Part shown: positions 43,166 through 52,992 of the stretch, one piece after another | How positions within the stretch are numbered: position 1 is the stretch's first letter | Layout of the letters: every line of letters begins with the position of its first letter | From: Porphyra umbilicalis | Lineage: Eukaryota; Rhodophyta; Bangiophyceae; Bangiales; Bangiaceae | Reading direction: 5' to 3' | Length of the DNA stretch: 64,000 nt | Assembly: GCA_002049455.2 (NCBI GenBank) | Contig: KV918952.1 | Coordinates: forward strand, 1-64,000 | Translations under genes and position numbers: made by a program | Notes under the pieces: model-generated | Told to the model about the DNA's origin: nothing | Databases searched by the model: none | Seen by the model: the letters and a program-made list of their open reading frames with translations, nothing else

Positions 43166-43192
43166 GGGTCCATTTTTTGCGGAAGTGCCATA
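43166..43192. repeat. 27-bp inverted-repeat end, copy 2
   Basis: Identical to 14042-14068, ending gcggaagtgccata. The partner seen in copy 1 (14704-14730) is absent here; the 628-bp family follows instead. Confidence 0.7.
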
Positions 43193-43452
43193 GCACATGA
43201 GCTTTGGCGTTGCAAACCTTTAACCCCAAGAACCTGAAAAAGACTGGCTCCAGGATCGGGGCTATCTGAGAGGACCACAGAACAGGGCGCACAGGCGGGT
43301 ATTAAGGAGTTGTGAGCCAAGCACGCGTCGGGAGAGGCTCTTTCCATGGAGGCCAGTCGAGAATTTTCTCGTACCCCACGCCGCCTGCCCCCGTGCAGTG
43401 ATGTGTCAGTCCTTCAGAAAACGCGCCTGTCTCATTTTTGGGACACGCACCA
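43193..43452 (+). mobile_element. Right half of the 628-bp TIR element family
   Basis: It matches the right part of the complete elements (gcacatgagctttgg to gggacacgcacca) and ends at a TA shared with the next element. The left part is missing. Confidence 0.8.
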
Positions 43453-43454
43453 TA

Positions 43455-44082
43455 TGGTGCGTGTCCCAAAAATGAGACATCGCGGTTTTTTCTTTTTTTC
43501 TCGGCCCACTGGCCTTCTGCAACGGTCCGATAATGTAATGTGACCCACTCGGTCCCACTGTGCTTCCAGAACGGCCCCTGACAGTGTTAGCGGAGGCGGC
43601 ACCTCCTGACGTGTCATGGGGGAAAGTGTCATTCATTGCAGCTTCGACAGGTGACGATCACGCGCCCCAATCAAATGCAGGGATACTAGAGCAGGCATGT
43701 GCTGACAGTTCGTGCACGAAGAAAACGGCACGACCTTACCAATAAAAACGTGAAAAAGACCCCCATTTAGCCCCCTGTGAAGAAAACACGATTTGGGACA
43801 CCCCTCATCGAAGCTCCAGTTAGCACATGAGCTTTGGTGATGCAAACCTGTAACCCCAAGAACCTGAAAAAGACAGGCTCCAAGATCGGGGCTATCTGAG
43901 AGGTCCACAGAACAGGGCCCACAGGCGGGTATTCAGGAGTTGTCAGCCAAGCACGCGTCGGGAGAGGCTCTTTCCATGGAGGCCAGTCGAGAATTTTCTC
44001 GTACCCCACGCCGCCTGCCCCCGTGCAGTGATGTGTCAGTCCTTCAGAAAACGCGCATGTCTCGTTTTTGGGACACGCACCA
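43455..44082 (+). mobile_element. Complete 628-bp non-autonomous TIR transposon, copy A
   Basis: It starts TGGTGCGTGTCCCAAAAATG and ends with its near-perfect reverse complement (one mismatch in the last 20 or so). It is flanked by TA at 43453-43454 and 44083-44084. It has no open frame with transposase motifs. TA duplication and a TIR of about 23 bp fit a Tc1/mariner-type non-autonomous element. Confidence 0.85.
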
Positions 44083-44084
44083 TA

Positions 44085-44132
44085 AGGTGGTGCCCTTTTC
44101 TTCGTACACGAACTCTCAGCACATGCCTGCTC
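44085..44132 (-). mobile_element. Fragment of the same TIR family, inverted
   Basis: These 48 bp are the reverse complement of part of the left half (compare 43690-43740: gcaggcatgtgctgacag). They sit between the two complete elements. Confidence 0.65.
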
Positions 44133-44134
44133 TA

Positions 44135-44762
44135 TGGTGCGTGTCCCAAAAATGAGACGTCGCGGTTTTTTCTTTTTTTCTCGGCCCACTGGCCTTCTGC
44201 AACGGTCCGATGATGTAATGTGACCCACTCGGACCCTCTGCGTGGCCAGAACGACCCCTGACACTGTTAAGAGAGGCGGCACATCCTTACGTGTCATGGG
44301 GGGAAGTATCATTCATTGCAGCTTTGACAGCTGACGATCACGCCCCCCAATCAAATGCACGGATACTAGGGCAGGCATGTGCTGACAGTTTGTGCACGAA
44401 GAAAAGGGCACCACCTTACCAATAAAAACGTGAAAAAGACCCCCATGTAGCCCCCTGTGAGGAAAACAAGATGTAGGACACCCCTCATCGAAGCTCCAGT
44501 TAGCACATGAGCTTAGGCGTTGCAAACCTGTAACCCCAAGAACCTGAAAAAGACTGGCTCCAAGATCGGAGTTAGCTGAGAGGTCCACAGAACAGGGCCC
44601 ACAGGCAGGTACTAAGGAGTTGTCAGGCAAGAACGTCTCGGGAGAGGCTCTTTCCATGGAGGCCAGTTGCGAATTTTCTCGTACCCCACCCCGCCTGCCC
44701 CCGTGCAGTGATGTGTCAGTCTTCCAGAAAACGCGCATGTCTCATTTTTGGGACACGCACCA
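44135..44762 (+). mobile_element. Complete 628-bp non-autonomous TIR transposon, copy B
   Basis: It has the same length and ends as copy A (TGGTGCGTGTCCCAAAAATG and its inverse), with flanking TA at 44133-44134 and 44763-44764. It differs from copy A by scattered substitutions, so the two are not a recent exact duplication. Confidence 0.85.
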
Positions 44763-44764
44763 TA

Positions 44765-44996
44765 GTATCCGTGCATTTGATTGGGGCGCGTGATCGGCAC
44801 CTGTCGAAGCTCCAATGAATGACACTTTCCCCCATGACACGTCAGGAGGTGCCGCCTCTGCTAACACTGTCAGGGGCCGTTCTGGAAGCACAGTGGGACC
44901 GAGTGGGTCACATTACATCATCGGACCGTTGCAGAAGGCCAGTGGGCCGAGAAAAAAAGAAAAAACCGTGATGTCTCATTTTTGGGACACGCACCA
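44765..44996 (-). mobile_element. Left half of the 628-bp TIR family, inverted
   Basis: The reverse complement of the left part of copies A and B, ending at the TIR gggacacgcacca with TA at 44997-44998. Confidence 0.8.
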
Positions 44997-45375
44997 TACC
45001 ACAGATGGCAGTGAACGAGGGCTCCCTGTACGGTAGTGCACAGTTTACGTCTTCGTAATCCATTGCAGGGATATCATTGGCTTGGATTAGTGCGACAGTC
45101 TTGCATGACCTCGCGATTAGCCACGATACGGTTCAGGGCCTGGCACAGCTGCCCCGTTCAGGCCTTCGTTACAGCACAGACGCCTGGACGGGAAACCTCC
45201 CGTTAAGGGCTTCTTGAACGGGACCCTGGTTCAGGCTCCCGTTCAAGTGTCCACTTTTCTGACGATGCGGCGCACCCCACTGGAAAGAAACATACAGGAC
45301 AATGCGCGAGGCAGGCTGTACGACCTGTCGTACAGACGACAAATGGACTGACGTGCCAGCCAAACGTACTCAAAG
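44997..45375. other. Boundary spacer between repeat-rich and gene-rich parts
   Basis: Unique sequence without a gene. A short inverted-looking set (cccgttcaggcc, cccgttaaggg, cccgttcaagtg) lies at about 45150-45250. No further cassette sequence is seen to the right. Confidence 0.4.
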
Positions 45376-45570
45376 TCAAACCATGCCGATTTTTTTGGGA
45401 TTGTGGGTCACATAGCAATACTCACTGAATGCAGGATTCACAATCCGCTCTGCTTGGAGATGGACCTTGACGGGGTGGTCGCGAAATCCTCGCCAGTGCG
45501 GGGTCCATGTGCTCCAAACGCCGGTGCCGAGACCTCGCCCTTGTCCGCGCCGCTTGACTCGATCCGCCAT
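45376..45570 (-). CDS. Small basic ORF, possibly a first exon
   Basis: 64 residues start at MADRVKRRGQGRGLGTGV. The first 47 residues (ending ERIVNPAF) look protein-like. GTGAGT, the consensus 5' splice site, then follows at about 45425-45430, so this may be the first exon of a spliced minus-strand gene, with the last residues being intron. I recognise no family and no downstream exon. Confidence 0.25.
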   Translation of the reverse strand: MADRVKRRGQGRGLGTGVWSTWTPHWRGFRDHPVKVHLQAERIVNPAFSEYCYVTHNPKKIGMV

Positions 45571-45998
45571 CACGACCAGTAGTCACACGCACAAGCTGCG
45601 GTTCCGGCGGGGCGTCCCGTGCGGGGCGCGGCTCCACGGGACACCCGCCTCCCGGGCCGGTGACGCCCGCGTCCAGTGCGTCACTGGGCGGCAGCGTCGG
45701 CGCTCCCCGGCCCCGTTCACTGGGGCGGGTGCGCTGTCTGTTCGGCGCATGGCCCGCCCAGTCCGCGGCTCCTTTGTGCAAGGCAAACGTCGGCGGCGGC
45801 TCCGAGCTGGGGTCGGCGTCGCCGGTCCGCGCCGCCCCTCGAATCGCACGCCGTGTGGGGCCAGCCACCCCCTCGCCGCCCTTCTGCGCTGGCGACCACG
45901 TCCACGCGCAGTCGGCGGCGGCGCGCCCACCGGGCGGACACGCACGTGCGCGAACAAACGAGCATGGACCGGCCGTCCAGCACCACAAAAACAACTGC

Positions 45999-46286
45999 CT
46001 AGCAAATCGCCCGCCGCGCCACGGCCCCGTCGCGGCCGACCGCGAGTACCTCTGCGCTCCCGTCGAGGATGGCCACGGATGAGACGGCGTCGCCGCCCCA
46101 TAGCCCATACGCTTCCGGCGCGTCCCCCCACATCGCGTCGTCGGCGTCACCGCCGCCGCCGCCGCCGCCCATGCGCGCCTTCCACCCCGCGCAGATGCCG
46201 CGAACGAGGGGCGCGAGCCGCCGCCCCCGCCCGTCGCCAACGACCCCGTCGCCACCGCCGCCGCCGCCGCCACCGCCGCCGCCACC

Positions 46287-46317
<31 letters not shown>

Positions 46318-47077
46318 CCGCCACCGCCGCTTCCGACGCTGGCACGTGGCTCGTCCGCCGTCCCGCCACCCGCCCTCGCGCCATCTGGGGCGCGCCCCGT
46401 CAACGTCTCTGCCCCCCCCCCCCCCCACACAGCGCGTGCGGGTCCCACCGCGGGCACGGCGACGCGTGCCCCCCCCCCACGTGCCACACACGCACGAGGC
46501 CGTCGTCCCCCCCACTAACGAGGCGGCCGTCCGCCCCCGCCAGCGCCGTCACCGCCCCCGTATGTGGGGCGGCCGACCACGTGGCACCGCCCGCCACGAG
46601 GCGCCGCAGGTCCCACACCCGCACGCTCCCGTCGGCGCCCGCCGTGGCGAGGGCCACCCCCGACAGCGACGCGACGCCCGTGAGGCCAACGCCCCGCCCG
46701 TGCGACGCCGCCACGGACGTGGCGGGGGGTGCGCGCCGCCGCGAGCACCCCCCCCCCCGCCGCCCGCGTGTCGTGGATGCCGACGCGGCCGGCGGCCGAC
46801 ACAGAGGCGACGAGGGAGGGCGCCTGCGGTAGCGACGCAATGGCCGCCAAGCGGGGGGCGATGGCGGCGGTGGCGGCGGCGGCGGCCGACAGGGTGGGGG
46901 GTGGGAGCGCCGCCCACCCAACTGACGCGACCGACCAGAGGGAGGACGGGGGGCTGAGGGGACACCCGCTGGCGGCGGTGCCCTTGGGACCGCCACGCGC
47001 GGGTTCCCACGAGGTCGACGGCGAGCTGCCCGACGTGCGGCGCGACCGGGGCAGCCACCGGTGGGCGCGCCCGCTGC

Positions 47078-47116
<39 letters not shown>

Positions 47117-48318
47117 CTCCCCCACCGCCGCCGCCGCCGCGGGGGCTGCGCGACGCGACGCCCCACTCCTCCTCGTCGCTGCCGAGATGGAGGTCCGTCA
47201 CGCCCCGCGGGGATGACTCGTCGGCCACCCCGTGCCCGAGGGGGTGCCCCCCCCCCGGCGGCGCCCCCGGGGTGGCGACCCACGGGCGCACCCCACCGTC
47301 GGCGGCCCAGCCGCCGGCGCTGCCGCCAGGGGAGGACGGGGGCGACGTGGACGGGGACCACGCGTCGCGGGTGGGCGGCGCCACGGGCGCGCCCTCACCC
47401 CCGTCCAAGCACAAGGAGGAGGGCCGCGCGGGGGCGCCGCCCCGACCCCCCCCCCCACCGCCGGCGGGCACGGCGTGTCGTGGCCGCCCGCCCACATGCC
47501 CCGACCGCGGCAGCGGCTTGGGCGCCCCGCCCGTCGCGGCGGCGCCCCCCGACCGCCCGCCGCGCGCCCTCGACGCGCCGCTGCTGCGGGTGCCGTCGGG
47601 GTCCCGCCGGTCCGCGTAGCCGCCGTGCCAGCCCCACGGGGGCGACGCCTCCCACGCGTCGGCGGGTGGGGGGGGGGGCTCCCCCCCCCGCCCGTTCCCC
47701 CTCGCCCCCGGGGGGCTGGCCCCCCGGCGGCGGCGACGGCGGCGGCGGGGGGCCCCCCCGCCCCAATGCCGGCGAGCCGCTCCAAGTCGACGAGCGACAG
47801 GGCGCCGCCGACGGCGACCGCCGCCGAGGCGCCGTCGCCAATGGCGAGGCCGCCGACACTCCCCCCCCCGCCCCCCACCGCCGCGCCGGCGCCGCGCGTC
47901 GTCCACCCCCGCCGCCCCGGCGCGACGACGCGCAGGTGGCCGCCCGCGTCGCCCACCAGCAGCAGCGACGCGTGAAAGGCGGCCGCCGTCAGTGGCAGCA
48001 GCGGCGGCGGCGGCTGTTTGGTAACGACAGAGGGGCGGCCACCGCTGCCGCTGCCGCTGCCGCTGCCGCCGCTGCCGCTGCTGCGGCTGCCGCCCAGTCT
48101 GCCCCGCCGCCCAAACGCAATGGCCGGCACGGGCGGCGGCGGGGGGGCGGCGGTCAACGCCACGGGCACGGTCGTGGACGTCCACGTCGAGGCGCCCCGG
48201 TGGAGGTGGGGGTAGGTGAGCGTTAACCGCGTCGCCGCCGCCGTGAAGGGGGGGGAGGCGTCACCGCCACCGCCCCGTCTTCGGCGCGGATGGCCGACAG
48301 CAGCACCGCGTGCGTCAT
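45999..48318 (-). CDS. WD40-repeat protein (frame changes at poly-G/C runs)
   Basis: Several WD40-like blades are legible: AAFHASLLLVGDAGGHLRVV; SLVASVSAAGRVGIHDTRA; SGVALATAGADGSVRVWDLR; RLVSGGDDGLVRVWHV; and a last blade near AILDGSAEVLAVGRDGAVA just before the stop at 45999. The proposed start is MTHAVLLSAIRAEDGAVAV at 48318. WD40 propellers act as protein-binding platforms. The blades lie in three frames, each change falling at a run of C/G (for example near 48250, 46745 and 46440), so error, indel or short introns must be assumed. Blade-free Gly/Pro-rich inserts (46240-46330, 47080-47150) are long. The spacing and C-terminal blade are reminiscent of the nucleoporin Nup43, but this is a weak suggestion. 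Confidence 0.6.
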
Positions 48319-50522
48319 GGCTGCGCGGCCGGCGGGGGGGAGGTCGACGTCCGCGGGTGTGGGGGGAGCGGGGGGGGGCCGGGGGGGGGGGGGGGATGAT
48401 AGCAGACGGGGTGGGGAGCCCAGCGCTACGGCCGCGGGGGGACGGGCACAACAGACCCGCCGCCGCCGCGGGTGCAAAAGATGCACGATTGCGGCGCCGC
48501 CGCCACGGGGTGGCGGCCCCCCCCGCGCGGTCCGCCGCCACGGCGCGCCCCCCCCCGGGACCGCGCCAGCAGACGCGCCAACGCGCAGACGCGCGTGGAG
48601 CCGAGACAAACAAACGACGGGGCGGGGGAGGGGGTGTGTGCCGGGCAACGCCCCCCGACCCGCACGCCGAGGCGGCGGCCGCAGACGGCGCGGCGGCGGG
48701 GGCGGCCACCCTTCCCCGCCGCGCCGTCACGCGGGGGGCGTGCATGCCGCCCGCCGACCCCCCCCCCCCCCCGCGACCGGCGCCGCGCCGGCCGTTGGCG
48801 CCCGTGGCGCCCCGCCGCGTGCCGTCCTCCCCCGTACCGCAACCAAAACAATAGCGGCCGCGGCCGGCGGCCGGCGGCAGGCGGCGGCAACGGCGGCAGC
48901 GGCGGGCGGCGAGCGGGCACGCCACGCTGCCGCAGCGAGCGGTCGCGGTCCCCGCCGCGGCGGCGGCGGCGGCGGCAGCAGCGGCCGCCGCCGCCGCGGG
49001 CACGGCCTGCCGACGCTAGTGCGGTGCCGCGCCTCCCGCCGCCGCGCGCCGTGCCCAGTGCCCGCCGGCACCGTCCGCCGCGTCGCGGGCGGGCACTATC
49101 AGCCGCCACGGCGGCGGGCGCGCGGTCGCACCCCCCCCCCCCGCCCCCCGACACCTCCCCCCCAGCGCCCCAGCGCCCCAGCGCCCCCCCGCCCCCTCCC
49201 TCACCCGTGAACCCCACGGGGGGCGGCAACGCCCCATCCGCCGCGGTTCCGTCCCCGACGCGCGGGTCCCCCGCCTCGGAGCGTCATGCTCCCGCGGGTG
49301 GTGTCCCACCACCCACCGACGCGACGCGCACGCGGGGGGGCGACGACGCGCCACCTGTCAGCACCGGCACCGCCGCGTGCCGCGACCGGCGTGGCGGCGG
49401 CACCCGGCTGGGAAGGGGGGGGGAGGGGGGGGAGGGGGGGGGGCGGGCACCAACCCCGCCAGTGGTAGCAGCGGCGTGGCGCGGCGCGGCAGCCGCCACG
49501 CGCGCAGCGGCTCGATCGTGGTGCGCGGGCGGGCGGGCGGGCGGTCGCGGTCATGCCGCGCCCGCGTGGACGGCAGCGGCGGGGGGGAGGGACGTGGAGG
49601 CTTCCGTGCGGACTACGTCAGCGCCCGGCAGGCTGTCATACGTGGGTGCTGGTGGGCGGTTCGGCGGGGGACGTGGACTTGCGGCTGGCAACTTTCGAGT
49701 GAGCCGCGGTGGCGCTGCCCGACAACCTGGCCCGGACAAGATAGGACCGACGATATAGGGGGGCTACTGCACAGCAAGCCCACGCCTCACCGTGGCGATC
49801 GTGGCGACCGTGCGTCAGCAGCGTCCGGTGCGCCCGACAGTCGCACGCCCATGCTTGGACAGCCTGCAAGCTGTGTACTTTGGCAAGGGACACAAGGCTG
49901 GCATGAGCCCCACGCAAGCGCCAGTGCTCTGAGCGCCATCCACCAGCACGCCCATCTCGATCGCAGTTGGCTTCCGGACGGGGAGCACAGAAACTCCAAT
50001 GCAGCGCTCAACGTGGTTGGACTCCGGCCTCTCTCTGAGGTGCTTGTCTGGTACATGCAAGCATGCGTGCGGCAACATTGGACATTCAGCAACCAGGAGA
50101 CAAGCGAGCCATGAACATCAGACAGCACCGCCTACACAAGACAAAGAGAAACACCAAGGGAGCCCCTGCACTATAGGCACCGGAAGTGCACAGCCTATGA
50201 AGAGGCAGAGCAACAGTGACGACCAGCAGAAAAGACAAGAAGCAATAAGCAAAGAGAAGCAGACAGTTGTAGGCATTCCCACACCCATCCACCCCCCCAA
50301 CAACCAGACCAAACCCCCGACGGTGTGGAACGCATCCGCCGGTGCGCCAGACGGCGTGTGCGGCTGCAGACGTCGACACCACCCCCGCCCTCCATTCCAC
50401 ACCAAACGGCGTCCAGAGCCGACCCCCACCCCCCCTCCTCCTCCCAAAGCAACGCCCACCGCTCAGCCCCGACCGCTCCTCCCCCCCCCCCCCACCCCCC
50501 CGCCCGCCGCGCGCGCGCGCGC
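48319..50522. other. GC-rich intergenic stretch
   Basis: There are many poly-C/G runs and overlapping low-complexity frames on both strands, none with a recognisable domain. From about 49.7 kb the composition becomes balanced, but no gene is seen. Confidence 0.4.
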
Positions 50523-51335
50523 TCAAAAAATGGCCAAGAGCATCCACGGCACGAGCACCAAAAACTCGACGCTGTTGGTGCGCGCAACGATGCGGCGGAG
50601 GGTGGCGGAAATTTCGGCGCTCGTCAGCAGCGGCTCCCCCCCCCCCCGGGCCACCTCAAAGAGCGCGGGCACCCACGCAAACTGCTCCGCAACGCCCGGG
50701 TGGCCGGGCGCGACCGCCCACACCACCCCCACGGCGGCGGCTTCGAGGACGACGAGCCGCACGACGACGTTGCCCGCCAGCCGCGTGAGGAGCGGCGCGG
50801 GGGGGGGGGGGGGGGGGATCCCCTCCGCCGCCGCCCTCACCCGGGGGGGGGGGGGGGGGGCGGCGCCCATGGAGAGCCCCCGGGGGGGGGGGGCACCCCG
50901 CCCCGCCGCCGCCGCGTCGCGGCGGCGGGGCGGCACGCCGGCAGCCGCCGGGCGGTGCGGGCAGCCGCCGGGCGGGGGACGGCCGCCACTGGGAGGGGCG
51001 GCGTGAGAAAGGCCACGGGCGGGGACGGGGGCGGGGGGGCAGGGCGGCACAGCCGCCGCCCCACACCGGCCGCCGGCGGCGCCACGGCCGCCGCCGCGCG
51101 TGCCGCGCGCCGGGCGGGCGGCCGAGGAGCGGCCATGCGGGGCGCGCCGGCGGGCAACGTCCGCGGCAACACCGTCGGCCGCCGGCCGTCGCGTGCGCCC
51201 GCCGTCGACAAGGACGCGGCCGCGCGGGTGGCGGGGGGGGGGAGCGCGGGGGGGGATGGGCGCCCGCACCGACGGCCGGCGGCGGGGCCGGCCAATGCCC
51301 CCGACGGCGCGGCGCCCAACCCGGATGGCGCGCAC
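50523..51335 (-). CDS. Unrecognised ORF with a hydrophobic C-terminal part
   Basis: The last 90 or so residues read like real protein: LTRLAGNVVVRLVVLEAAAV, then GVAEQFAWVPALFEVA, then LLTSAEISATLRRIVART, ending EFLVLVPWMLLAIF. They include two possible membrane segments. Upstream the frame is Pro/Arg-rich and crosses G runs at 50800-50900, so the 5' end and start are uncertain. No family is recognised. It is convergent with nothing and divergent from TAF9. Confidence 0.35.
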   Translation of the reverse strand: MRAIRVGRRAVGGIGRPRRRPSVRAPIPPRAPPPRHPRGRVLVDGGRTRRPAADGVAADVARRRAPHGRSSAARPARGTRGGGRGAAGGRCGAAAVPPCPPAPVPARGLSHAAPPSGGRPPPGGCPHRPAAAGVPPRRRDAAAAGRGAPPPRGLSMGAAPPPPPRVRAAAEGIPPPPPPAPLLTRLAGNVVVRLVVLEAAAVGVVWAVAPGHPGVAEQFAWVPALFEVARGGGEPLLTSAEISATLRRIVARTNSVEFLVLVPWMLLAIF

Positions 51336-51977
51336 CGGCGAGTGGAAGGGTCACGACGGCTGTCTGGGGCATTGCGGCGGCGGTTCTCCGCGGACACATG
51401 CGGGATGGGATTTTTCCCACGGCGGCGCGCACCGCTTGGGCGCTGTGGGGCGGGCGGAGATGTGTCCCAACCCCGGGAGGCCGGCGCGGATGCGCGGATT
51501 TTTCTCGCCGAGGTGCGCCATGCATTCCGCCACCCAGACGCATCTCGCCGGTCAAGCACCTGTACTTGTTCCGAGTCGCCGAGCCGCCGGCCCGCGGCGC
51601 CCGAGGCAAACGGGCGCGCCCTCGTGCGGTCACGCGCCCACCCCTCGCCGCGCGGTCGCGCCTGCGCCACCCGCGTCGGACAGAGAGAGACCAGACGGTC
51701 GCTCCCCCTTGCCGCCCCTGCCCCCTCCGCGCCACCGCTTCCACGCGCTCCGTCTCTGCGTTGTCGACTCGAAACGGGCGGCTGCACGGCAAGCCACCCG
51801 TCAATCTCGGCGGCTGGTGCTGGTGCGCGCTGCCGCTTGTGGCTGCTGCGCGGTGCGACTTGCGGGTGGGGGGCTCCTCGACCCGCGCACGTCGCCCGCC
51901 GTCCCTGCCCCTGCGCCACTCCTGCGCCACGCCTGCGGCAACCTCCCCGCCCCGTCCCCCCCCCCCCCCCCCCCACC

Positions 51978-52388
51978 ATGGCGCCGGCAGCTCACCCATC
52001 CCGCAAGGCGCGCCCCCCCCCCCTCGGCGGCGGCGGGAGCCACCCCCCCCCGCCGCCGTCGGGGTGTACCCCCCCCCCCCCCCCCCCCCCACCAGCCGGT
52101 CCTCGCGTCGGTCGTTGAATCCGCGCTGCGGGCGGTGCCCCTTGCAACGTCCTACGACCCCGCGGTCATCCCCGCCCTCGTCGACGCCCTCACCGCCGAA
52201 GCGGCGGCGCTCCTCACCGACGCGCGCGCGTTTGCCGACCACGCGGGCCGCCCCGACATTGCCGCCGACGATGTGCGGCTGGCCGCCGACGCGGGCGGCG
52301 GCGGCGGCGGCGACGGCGGGGGGGGGGTGGTGGCCTCGGCGGCGGGGGGCTCGGCGCGTCGCCCGGCGGGGGTGCCGTCGCCGCCGCC

Positions 52389-52419
<31 letters not shown>

Positions 52420-52992
52420 ACGGGCCGCCGCTCCCCGCCGTCGGCGGCGGGGTGCACCCGCTCGACTTGGCGGCGCTCGGGCGGTCCGTCAATGCGACGC
52501 CGCTGCCGCTGTGTCGGGCGCCGGGCGGGCCGGGGGTGGTGCTGGGGGGGGGGGGGTGCTCCTCCCAGCGGGGGAGGGGCTCATGCTCAGCCGCCCGAGC
52601 CGCCTCTCGGTCGCCGTCGCTGCCGCGCGCGCCGCGTCCGAGGGGCGTACGGAGGGGGGGGGGGGGGGGGGGGGGGGAGCGCTGATGGCGCAGTGGCGGA
52701 CGCGGGGGGGGCCGGGGGGGGGGGGCGCTCCCCAGACGGGGGAGCAGTGGCGGCGGCCTCGCGCGGCGGCGTGGCGGCGGCGCGGGCGGGCCGGTTGCCG
52801 CGTGGCGCCACAACGGGCGGCGCGTGGCGGCTGTGCCGCGCCGGCCGGCGGCGTGCCGCCGCTCGCGCCGCACCGGGCCGTCGGTTGGTGCGGCCGCGCG
52901 TGTTCGCCGCGGCATGGACGCGTCGGCAGCGACGAGCGGCGGTCGGACGCGGCGGCCGCCGACCTCCCGCGCGCGGTGGGGGCGGTTGGTAG
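51978..52992 (+). CDS. TAF9: TFIID subunit TAF9 homologue (histone fold)
   Basis: The histone-fold core lies at 52091-52290: PVLASVVESALRAVPLATSY, then PALVDALTAEAAALLTDARA and FADHAGRPDIAADDVRLAAD. This fits TAF9, whose fold ends D-A-x-x-Y-A-x-H-A-x-x-x-x-I-x-x-x-D-V-R-L-A. A second TAF9 hallmark follows: HPLDLAALGRSVNATPLPL, then LLPAGEGLMLSRPSRLSV (family: F-L-L-D-I-A...N-x-T-P-L-P-L...L-P...L-T-x-P-N-Y-x-L). TAF9 pairs with TAF6 in TFIID and SAGA. The proposed start is MAPAAHPSRKARPPP at 51978. A run of about 22 C (52069-52090) separates it from the fold in another frame, and two more frame changes fall at G/C runs near 52360-52540. Sequence past about 52620 is low complexity, so the 3' end is a guess. 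Confidence 0.75.

Noticed and set aside
1-45000. Retroelement or virus-like element as the basis of the duplicated cassette
   Set aside because: No reverse-transcriptase, integrase, protease, capsid, packaging or polymerase motifs were seen, and no long terminal repeats flank either copy.
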